DNA of 64,000 bases from NCBI RefSeq assembly GCF_900099995.1, contig NZ_FNCZ01000001.1, forward strand, positions 806,001-870,000, in the 5' to 3' direction. The position numbers and the translations under genes are program-made. How positions within the stretch are numbered: position 1 is the stretch's first letter; each line of letters starts with the position of its first letter. This DNA is from Winogradskyella thalassocola. Its GTDB lineage: Bacteria; Bacteroidota; Bacteroidia; Flavobacteriales; Flavobacteriaceae. Positions 36,001 through 43,500 of this stretch are shown one piece after another. Under the pieces are notes generated by a model. That model worked only from the letters and a program-made list of their open reading frames with translations. It had not been told where the DNA came from and did no database searches.

Positions 36001-38965
36001 TAACATTAGCCCAATAGCAAATCCATTAGCATACATCAATACAGATGATTTTAACCAAATAATTTGGATCCGCGTAGAAGACAATACAACGGTAAAAGGC
36101 TGTTATAAAATAACAAGTTTAGAGTTAATCGTTAACCCATTGCCCGTATTAGTAACATCAGCACCATTAGAATTATGTGATGTTAATAATTCAGGAGATG
36201 AACAAGAGAGTTTTATTTTAGAGGATGTAAATGACGATATACTTAATGGTCAAACAGGTATAACACTAACACATTATGAGACACAATTAGATGCAGACAA
36301 TGCGACCAACCCAATTGTAAGTCCGTATGTTAACACAAGCAATCCACAAACCATTTTTGTGAGAGCACAAAATGATATTACAGGTTGTTACAATACAAGT
36401 ACATTAACCCTTAGAGTAAATCCAATACCAACACCAGAACCAAACCCAGATCCTATAGAAGTATGTGATGTTGACAATGACGGTTTTGGGGAATTCGATT
36501 TAGAAATCCGTACTGTAGAAATTACAAATGGTGAATCTGATGTGATAATTACGTATCACGAAACACAGAATGATGCAGAGACGGGAAGCAATGCTATTGT
36601 TGGCTTGTATAATAATATTGTTGCTCATAATCAATTAATATATGTACGTTCAGAGAATACATTAACAGGTTGTTATAGTCTCACTCAGAATGCGCTTGAG
36701 CTTATTGTAAATCCAGCACCAGAAGTGCCCGTAAATTTAGAAGCATATACAATCTGTGATAGTAATAATGATGGTTTAGCTCAATTTGATCTCACGACTA
36801 AAGATGAAGAAATCCTTAATGGTCAAAATCCACTAAATGTGATTTTAACCTATCATATAAGTGCTGTCAATGCTGAAACGGGAACGAATCCAATCATCAA
36901 TATAGCTAACTATACCAACAATGGTAATCCACAAACCATTTATGTGCGCCTATACGATCCTATTACAGGATGTTATGATACAGGGCTATTTGAATTGGTT
37001 GTTGCATTACCACCAGAAGCGATACAACCGACGCAATTAAGTGAATGTGATGACTTAGGTGAGGTGCCTGGTGATGAAATCACTGCATTTGACCTTACAA
37101 TAAAAAACGCAGAAATTACAGGTGGAAACGGTAGTTGGTCAGTAGACTATTATGAAACGAATGCAGATGCGCAAGCTCAAGAGAATGCGATATCAGACCC
37201 AACAAATTATAACAATAGGTCTGTAAATGGACAAGTAGCAAATCCACAGACACTTTATGCAGTGGTGACCGATACTAATACGGGTTGTGTAGATTTTGTA
37301 ACTTTAACAATAAGAGTATTACCTAATCCAACTCCTACAGAAAGCAGTTTATTACCCAATATAGAATTGTGTGATGACATCAATACGGGAGATGGCGTAG
37401 AGCTATTTGATCTCACGGAAAACGAAATCCTAATCCGAAATGGAGAAGCTGGAGTTACTGTAACATATTATGAGAGTGCAGATGATGCTAATTCCGGAAC
37501 AAATGCAATACCAGATCCAACGCAATACACAAATATAGAAGCTTCAGAGCAAGAAATTTATGTTAGGGTGACTAAGGATGCTACAGGTTGCTATGCTTTA
37601 GTAGATTTTACTATTGTAGTGCATCCACTACCAACAGTGGTTGCGGTAACCGACTTTATACAATGTGAATTATTCACCGATGGCTTTGATAATTTTGACT
37701 TAACGACTAAAGACGAAGACGTATTAAACGGTCAAGACCCAACGCAGTTTATAGTAACTTACCATGAAAACCTAGGGGATGCCGAGGCAGGAATTAATGG
37801 AATTGCCGGTTTATATACCAATCTTAGTAATCCACAACAAATCTTTGTAACCATCACTAACACTATTACGGGTTGTTCAATCAGCATACAAAGTTTTAAT
37901 ATTGAAGTACAAGAAGCAGCTCAGGCTAATCCGAATATGATTCCTATTGTTTACGAAACATGTGATGACAATATGGAAACTGATGGTGATACAACTAACG
38001 ATAGTACGCAATTTGATCTTACAACAAGAGATGCTGAAGTGTTAGACGGGCAAGATCCATTGAATTATATCGTGACGTATTTCGCGACACAAGAAGAGGC
38101 GGACTTAAATGTAAACCCATTACCAACATTGTATGAAAATAGCGTTAATCCACAAGTGATTTATGCAAGAGTAGATAATGACACATCAATCTGTTATGAA
38201 GTGGCCGCATTAACGTTACAAGTAAATCCATTACCAGAGTTTAATTTAGAAGAGAATTATACATTGTGTTTAAATACGAATGGGTCCGAGATTTTAGAGC
38301 CATTAGTAATTGACACAGGTTTGTCTACAGCAGATTATAGTTTTATATGGACTTATGAAGGTGCGCTTATAAGCCACACAGGATCTAGTATTATGCCAAC
38401 TGAAGGCGGAACTTATGCTGTATATATAACGAATATAGTCACAGGTTGTGAAAATGAAGATTCGACACTAGTGATAGAAAGTGAACCACCAAGTTTAACT
38501 ATTGAACTAGTAACACAAGCCTTTGCCGATAATCATGTTTTAGAAGCTTTAGCTATAGGAATTGGTGTTTACGAATATAGTTTAGATGGTGGGCCTTGGC
38601 AAGATGAAGGAACATTTACGAACGTATCAGCTGGAGACCATGAAATCACGGCAAGAGATAAGAATGGCTGTGGATTAACAGTAACATCAAAGTTTATTAT
38701 CGATTACCCGCTGTATTTTACTCCAAATGGAGATGGTAATAATGAGACTTGGAATATTGAAGGTATTGGTAGTAATGCTATAATTTACATATTTGACCGT
38801 TACGGCAAGTTATTAAAGCAACTAAGTCCGGATGGAGAGGGTTGGAACGGAACCTTCAACGGTAATGCTTTACCAACAAGCGACTATTGGTTTACAGTAG
38901 AGTACGACGAGCCTAGTAGTGGTGTTCGTAAAGAGTTTAGAGCTCACTTTGCTTTAAAACGATAA
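33074..38965 (+). CDS. giant T9SS type B secreted protein with ten about-95-residue repeats
   Basis: 1963 aa. Signal peptide (about 1-26, ending MHAQ), a jelly-roll-like domain (about 27-225) homologous to that of the 28346 protein, an Ig-like domain, three repeats with VxWYDAAxGG cores, two repeats starting DDATF/DDASF, then ten repeats of about 95 residues with the pattern LxxCDxxxDGxxxFDLTxxxxEIxNGQ...TYYET...TIYVRVxxxxTGCY. A final Ig-like part leads to the CHU_C type B sorting domain (YFTPNGDGNNETWNI, FDRYGKLLKQL). The start is GTG, aligned to codon 3 of the paralogue, and lies only four bases after TATATTTG. Probable surface adhesin or matrix protein exported by the type IX system. Confidence 0.88.
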   Translation: MRNNLFNLKIIIIFCISFFTKEMHAQLGFCTGNSGDPIFTEDFGTGTSYTPQLPVGTTTYTFVGFPGPQDGQYTIGPQTSHYGWSMPSDHTDDTNGKALIVNASFTTGEFYTTPIDGLCENTTYEFSSWLMNILPLSGCGGNGIPVNVQFEIWDDTDTNLLASGDTGNIYSSSVPTWEQYGLVFQTLPGQTSVILKMINNGAGGCGNDLAIDDIVFKSCGDLIAVEDSSNNNSASICNSETPYSDIITAIPDFTVFSDHFYQWQVSTDGVSWTDVTGETNASISISGITTKTYYRTKVAEFAANLDNSDCITFSDVYEITINPNPVAPISNGDIDFDCISNQAMLSVAAVSGITINWYDAAVGGTLVQSDSETYTATAPGIYYAEAVDAVTGCASITRAPVNASGATFPATPISYGDVEFSCTTNDATLSVTVSNLMVVNWYDAATGGNLLQSDSVTYVATAEGTYYAEAVNTVTGCVSLTRVGVTTSTVLPDEPISDGDANSGCNSVEATLSVTVPSGVIVDWYDAATAGNLLMSNSTTLVVNASGTYYAQATNPITGCVSATRTAVNGDILTQDDATFNVTATCDGVTSTISGTTGGTFVFNPIPTDGAIIDSATGTVTNGTSGASYTIEYTTSGGCPDTSVETFNVIAADDASFIISPTCDGGVSTITGDTGGSFSLNPMPSDGASVDANTGLIIGGASDATYTLEYTTSGICPSTSTQSVTVYSAVTPIAPTPLEVCDDGTPDGLTAIDLSLKNAEITGSNPNYSINYYETLAEAEAETNVLPILYTNTSNGQIIFAKVKDVNTGCYAITTLELLVQQAPIANTPQALIYCDPDNDGYGLFTLTDVNDEITGGVTSGLTVTYHETQINADIGVDAIDTTVSYNNIVQNAQILYVRVESSTIATDCATIILLELIVEPTPQLIDPTALQECDDISADGYATFDLTSKSDEILNGQDPTQYILSYYETEANAIDNISPIANPLAYINTDDFNQIIWIRVEDNTTVKGCYKITSLELIVNPLPVLVTSAPLELCDVNNSGDEQESFILEDVNDDILNGQTGITLTHYETQLDADNATNPIVSPYVNTSNPQTIFVRAQNDITGCYNTSTLTLRVNPIPTPEPNPDPIEVCDVDNDGFGEFDLEIRTVEITNGESDVIITYHETQNDAETGSNAIVGLYNNIVAHNQLIYVRSENTLTGCYSLTQNALELIVNPAPEVPVNLEAYTICDSNNDGLAQFDLTTKDEEILNGQNPLNVILTYHISAVNAETGTNPIINIANYTNNGNPQTIYVRLYDPITGCYDTGLFELVVALPPEAIQPTQLSECDDLGEVPGDEITAFDLTIKNAEITGGNGSWSVDYYETNADAQAQENAISDPTNYNNRSVNGQVANPQTLYAVVTDTNTGCVDFVTLTIRVLPNPTPTESSLLPNIELCDDINTGDGVELFDLTENEILIRNGEAGVTVTYYESADDANSGTNAIPDPTQYTNIEASEQEIYVRVTKDATGCYALVDFTIVVHPLPTVVAVTDFIQCELFTDGFDNFDLTTKDEDVLNGQDPTQFIVTYHENLGDAEAGINGIAGLYTNLSNPQQIFVTITNTITGCSISIQSFNIEVQEAAQANPNMIPIVYETCDDNMETDGDTTNDSTQFDLTTRDAEVLDGQDPLNYIVTYFATQEEADLNVNPLPTLYENSVNPQVIYARVDNDTSICYEVAALTLQVNPLPEFNLEENYTLCLNTNGSEILEPLVIDTGLSTADYSFIWTYEGALISHTGSSIMPTEGGTYAVYITNIVTGCENEDSTLVIESEPPSLTIELVTQAFADNHVLEALAIGIGVYEYSLDGGPWQDEGTFTNVSAGDHEITARDKNGCGLTVTSKFIIDYPLYFTPNGDGNNETWNIEGIGSNAIIYIFDRYGKLLKQLSPDGEGWNGTFNGNALPTSDYWFTVEYDEPSSGVRKEFRAHFALKR

Positions 38966-38973
38966 ATAGATTT

Positions 38974-39309
38974 TTAATCTAGCTTAAATTCATATTCTCT
39001 TTCAACTTTACAGATCCTCACATTATACCAATTGTACCATTGTTCGCGTCCTTTTTGTTGCGCGAGTAAATGCTCAGTATTAGCTTTCCAACTTTTAATG
39101 GCTTCTATGCTTTCCCAATAACTTACAGTAATACCGACTGCTCCACTGCGCGTAGTCGAAGTGTCATTACTACCAGAATCGATACCTAAATAACCTTCGT
39201 GTTGTTTGGCTAGGTTTTCCATTGTTTCTGCCATTTCGGAATAGCCTTCAGTGACTTCTGATTGCGTTGAGGTGAAAATAACAGCGTAGTAGGGTTTAAA
39301 ATTATTCAT
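38974..39309 (-). CDS. antibiotic biosynthesis monooxygenase-like (ABM) domain protein
   Basis: 111 aa. A single dimeric ferredoxin-like ABM domain: N-terminal strand YYAVIFTSTQ, a helix with GYSEMAETMENLAKQHEGYLGI, the strand VGITVSYWES and a helix EAIKSWKANTEHLLAQQKGR. Family members include heme-degrading and quinol monooxygenases, but many have no known activity. Cytoplasmic. Its stop codon lies 8 bases from the end of the convergent giant gene; the 3' hairpin of that gene, if any, is not visible here. Confidence 0.8.
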   Translation of the reverse strand: MNNFKPYYAVIFTSTQSEVTEGYSEMAETMENLAKQHEGYLGIDSGSNDTSTTRSGAVGITVSYWESIEAIKSWKANTEHLLAQQKGREQWYNWYNVRICKVEREYEFKLD

Positions 39310-39323
39310 GATTTTTAAAAATT

Positions 39324-39356
39324 AAACCTAACAGGTTATTGAAACCTGTCAGGTTT
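39324..39356. repeat. imperfect palindrome AAACCTAACAGGTT
   Basis: Arms AAACCTAACAGGTT (39324-39337) and AACCTGTCAGGTTT (39343-39356) pair with one mismatch. The sequence resembles dispersed CCTGTCAGGTTT palindromes frequent between Flavobacteriia genes. It could end the minus-strand SH3-protein transcript that stops at 39369. Confidence 0.65.
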
Positions 39357-39368
39357 TGTTATTTCTGG

Positions 39369-40220
39369 TTAACAGCCTTTAGGCATATCAAATTCTATGA
39401 TTTTTTCAGTGATATTATCTTCAAAATCGGTCAAAATGATTTTAAGAAAAACACGATTTGTTGCAACTCCAATAGGATAATCCTTCACGTTTTTTATCGT
39501 CTTAAAATAGTCTAACCAGTCTGCTCCACATTGGTCAATAACTTCAGTTTTTAAATCCTCAACGGAAGTGTCAATAAATTGTTTCCAATCATTTTCAGAG
39601 TACGCTAACGTTTCAAAAGTGTTAGATCTCGTTTGTTTTAATGGCTTCCATTCCGAATCAAAATGTTTCCAGTCATTGGCATCACATTTCTTATCGACGC
39701 TCATAAACGAAATGCTATTTTCATAACGCTGAAAAATACTCACATGCTTATAATCATTATCAACTAAAACAATTTGTTTTTTTTCAGGTGACGCTCCTAA
39801 ATCGACATGGATTGTTGTAGAGTCGGTTTGTTTTAAGTTATGAAGTCTTTTAGAATCACTTGTGGCTAAATTCTTTATTTCAACATTCAATTGGTCTAAA
39901 TCTAATCGAATGGTTTTAGAAATTTTTGTTGAAGACAAATAGCCATTAAATACATAGCCAATATGGTTTCGAGTTTCAACTTTTACCCATTCTCCACTTA
40001 CTTTTTTTCCACCATCGAGCACGACTAATTTTTTATCTGTTTTTTCAAGTACTCCAATGGCCTCACCATAGGCTAATTTGCTTAGCATTTTGCCACTTAC
40101 ATCGGGCTGGTCTCTAAGGGATAATCCGCTTTCTGCTGCTACGTAAGCATTTTGTTGTGCTGTTACTAATGCGACAGTGAAGAGCATTCCGATCGCTAAA
40201 ATCTGCTTTAAATTTCTCAT
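39369..40220 (-). CDS. exported SH3-domain protein
   Basis: 283 aa. Signal peptide (about 1-21, ending LVTAQ), then a bacterial SH3 (SH3b) domain (about 25-95) with SGLSLRDQPDVSGKMLSKL and WVKVETRNHIGYVFNGYL. SH3b domains usually bind peptidoglycan peptides. The rest (about 100-283) is a predicted alpha/beta region without a motif I know. Periplasmic. It lies between the ABM gene and the alpha-2-macroglobulin gene, all on the minus strand; whether it works with the cell-wall proteins PBP1C and the macroglobulin is an inference from position and SH3b fold only. Confidence 0.8.
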   Translation of the reverse strand: MRNLKQILAIGMLFTVALVTAQQNAYVAAESGLSLRDQPDVSGKMLSKLAYGEAIGVLEKTDKKLVVLDGGKKVSGEWVKVETRNHIGYVFNGYLSSTKISKTIRLDLDQLNVEIKNLATSDSKRLHNLKQTDSTTIHVDLGASPEKKQIVLVDNDYKHVSIFQRYENSISFMSVDKKCDANDWKHFDSEWKPLKQTRSNTFETLAYSENDWKQFIDTSVEDLKTEVIDQCGADWLDYFKTIKNVKDYPIGVATNRVFLKIILTDFEDNITEKIIEFDMPKGC

Positions 40221-40310
40221 AATTTTGTGATTTAAGGTTAAACATTTTTAGCGGTTTTGTTTCTAGGATTCTTGCCTTCCGGACGGCGAGTATTTAGTTT
40301 ATTTACTCAT

Positions 40311-40415
40311 CCTGCAAGGTCTTTTTTTTTTTTTTTTTGACCTTGTAGGTATTAATTTTCTAGGTTGGTTAATTAGACCTACAAGGTTTTTGAAACCTTG
40401 GAGGTCTGGAATGAG
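40311..40415. repeat. palindromes AAGGTC-T17-GACCTT and AGACCTACAAGGTTT
   Basis: TGCAAGGTC and GACCTTGTA flank an uninterrupted run of 17 T (40322-40338), and a second palindrome follows (AGACCTACAAGGTTT against AAACCTTGGAGGTCT, one mismatch). Both belong to the CCTACAAGGTTT type of dispersed flavobacterial repeat. The T17 run should be prone to slippage. No coding potential is seen in 40221-40587. Confidence 0.65.
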
Positions 40416-40510
40416 ATTGCTGCTTTCGTCAGTATTAGCTATTTCTCAAAAGTCATCCATTAAAGTGAAAGATCTATATGATAAATCTGTTTTTTGTAAT
40501 TGTTAAAAAC

Positions 40511-40585
40511 ACCCCTAAAGTCCCCTCAAGGGGACAATCTACCTATTCAACTTCAACTTCAATTTCAATTTCGAATTCAATTTCT
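40511..40585. repeat. CCCCTCAAGGGG hairpin and CAATTT-type hexamer run
   Basis: GTCCCC-TCAA-GGGGAC (40520-40535) is a short perfect hairpin preceded by a related CCCCTAAA. After it a degenerate run of hexamers (CAACTT, CAATTT, CGAATT) reaches almost to the stop codon of the macroglobulin gene. Either may act in 3' end formation on the minus strand. Confidence 0.5.
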
Positions 40586-40587
40586 TT

Positions 40588-43500
40588 TTACTTCTCAACA
40601 GTAATCCATTCTCCTTTGTTTCTCACCAAATAATCATTATCATACATGGCTTCAGCTTGTGAGCCTGGTAAATAATAGGTGCCTAAGTAAGAGGCATTCA
40701 GCAATACGGTAAACGTTTTGGTACCATGTTTGCCTTTAGGATTCATGTCGAAATAGAAATTCACTCTGTCATCTCTAATATCTGTGTATCTCGCTTGACT
40801 TACTGTGGTATCTCCAAAAGCTGTAAATCTTGTATTGACAATATCCCAACCTGAAGGGAAAATCTGCGTTAAAGCCACATCGTGTACATAGTCATTAGTT
40901 AAGTTTGATATACTTACCGTCGCTACAAAATCTTGTCCTTGTTGAAGCGTTTTAATATCAATTTTGTTGCCTTGTAAATCTTTGTATACAGTTGAAATAG
41001 TAAAGCCACGTTGTTCTGCTAATTCTTCGCCTAATTTCAATTTACCAGAATTTAGTACTCGCACATAAACCAAATTGTCTTTGGCGTTGTTAATCGTAAT
41101 TTGATTGCTACCATCAGTAATAGGAATACTGCGTTGCGCAATGGCGTTTTTAGTGTCTATAGTTTCTGATTTACCATTAATACTATAAGTCAGTTTTAAA
41201 TCTTTACCTCCATTTTTAACCACCATTTTCCCCATGGCTAATAAACTATAAGCAGTCGTTTGTGTACTCATCCAATTATCGCTTGATAAATCTTTAGCAA
41301 TAGTTTTTGCTAAATCTCTAGCTTTAGGGTTGCCCGTAATAATCATCGTTTCTAAAGCCATAGCTCTATTTCGATCTACTGAACCATAGGTGTAATAATT
41401 AGATTTAGACGGTTGGAAATTGATGTTTGCTGTTTTAGAAATCGCATCACTCGCTTCTTGTTGTCCTGCTAAAGCATAAGCTGCTGCTAATCTCCATTTG
41501 GCTTCATTAGATAGTTCTTCAAACTCACGCAATCTATTCATGCTTGCTAAATCTGGGCTACCAGCTAAAGCTAAGGTGTATAAACGATAGGCTTGTGCCA
41601 AATCGGAATGATAAACACGATAGCTAGGTCTCCAATTTCTAGACGCTTGTTGTTGGTAAGCAATCCAGTTGCTCTTAAACGTTAATGGCAATAAAAAGCC
41701 TTTTTTCTCAGCTTCAATCATAAAGTGACCAGCATAACTTGTACTCCAATCATTAGCGGTGTTTTCTCCCATCCAATAGCTCATGCCTCCATTAGGTTGT
41801 TGGAAATTACCTAAACGTTTAATACCACTTTCAATATTACTTTGCACTTCTTTTTTCTTCTGAGCCGTTAAATCAAATATATCAGCTAAGAATAGTTGCG
41901 GGAACACACCAGATGTGGTTTGTTCTAAACATCCATGCGGATAGCGAACTAAATATTGCAATCTACCTGTAAAGTCCATTGGTGGCAAGGTTGAAAATTC
42001 TACCGTTGCTGAATTTGTTCCTACAACACCAAAGGTTGTGATATCTATTGTTTGTTTGGCATTTGCCTCTAATTCATTATCAATAACACGCGATGTAAAC
42101 GGATTAGGATTCTCTACGTCAATTTCAACTTTATAGGTTGATTTTTCTCCGTTTCCTGTGGCGATGACTTCAATGGTATTGATGCCTTTTGCTTTGGTAA
42201 CGTCCAATTCAAAATACACCATTTTTTCATCTGGTTTATCGAATTTTAGCGATTGTGAAGCGTCACCTTTTACGACAATACCATCACTTAATTTTAAGGT
42301 TAGATTGACGTTTTTCACTTTATCTTCCATGGCAAAAACCGTCACAGGAAGTGTTACTTTTTCACCAGGACTCAATTTGCGTGGTAAAGTTGCTAATACC
42401 ATTAATGGTTTTTTAACTTGAACCGATTTCTCGGCACTTCCATAAGCTTCTGTGGCATTATTACCTGCTACAACCATGGCTCTAACCGCGCCAATATAAT
42501 TTGGCATTTTTAGCTGATGCGTTTTTGTTTGTCCTTTATCTAAAAGGAAAGGCCCTAAATACGTCACCACAGGTTTAAAACGGTTGGCTTTCTTGTTTTT
42601 TCCAGCAGCAGCACTGCCATCTCCTCCGATAGCGAAGACTTGGTCAATACTTCCAGAATACGCTCCAATAACATCATCAAAAATATCCCAAGTTTTTACG
42701 CCTAAAGCTTCACGTGCATAAAAACTATCCCAAGCATTTGGGGTTTTAAAACGCGTTAAATCTAACAAGCCTTCTTCTACAACGGCAATACTATAGGTCA
42801 TAGATTTGTTGTTCTTTTCAGATACTTTTATCTCGTAAGATTGCTCTGGCTGAATCACATCTGGCATTTTAATTTGTGGCTCTAATTTTGTCGAAGGATC
42901 CTCAACCATCATAGGAATCACACCATACAAACGAATTGGTAAATCGTTAGATGTAATAGCATGCGGTTGTAGTAACGAAATATTAATAAACACGTTTGGT
43001 GCCATTTCGGAAGTTACAGGAATATCAATAGTGGTTTCGCCTGGCTTGGTTTTTACCCATTGGTGTTGTAGCACTTCTGAACCATTTTCTATACTTACTA
43101 AAGCACGACCTTCAGATCCTGAAGGGAAGGTTAATTTTGCCGTGTCACCAACATTATATTTTTCTTTATCGGTTGAAAACACTAACATTTTAGCCGCTTC
43201 CTTATCGTTTGAAGGATTTGTAGACCACCAATTTTTATAGAAATACGCCGTTCTTCCTGTGGCATGTCCGCTTACAGGATCTACCACTCTAATTAAGTAG
43301 CGTCCACGTTCGTCTTCTGGGATTTTTAGTTTGAAATTCGCTTTTCCGTTGGCATCTGTATTCACAGAAAAGGATTGCACAGGTCTGTGGTAATTGCTCG
43401 ATACGTAACTCGATAAGTTATCGTAAGAGGAATTCCACCACCAGCGCCATTCAACTTTATAAACTTTTACTTCTAGATTTTTACGTTGAATAGGTTGTCC

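Noticed and set aside
39140..39170. Fragment resembling the dispersed CGCAGTCGAAGTG repeat inside the ABM gene
   Set aside because: It is in frame, the protein reads normally through it, and the match is short; taken as chance or an old in-frame insertion that cannot be shown here.
40322..40338. T17 run as part of a terminator
   Set aside because: The run sits in the loop of the palindrome and not after a stem of an expressed gene, so a terminator call is not supported; kept as a repeat.
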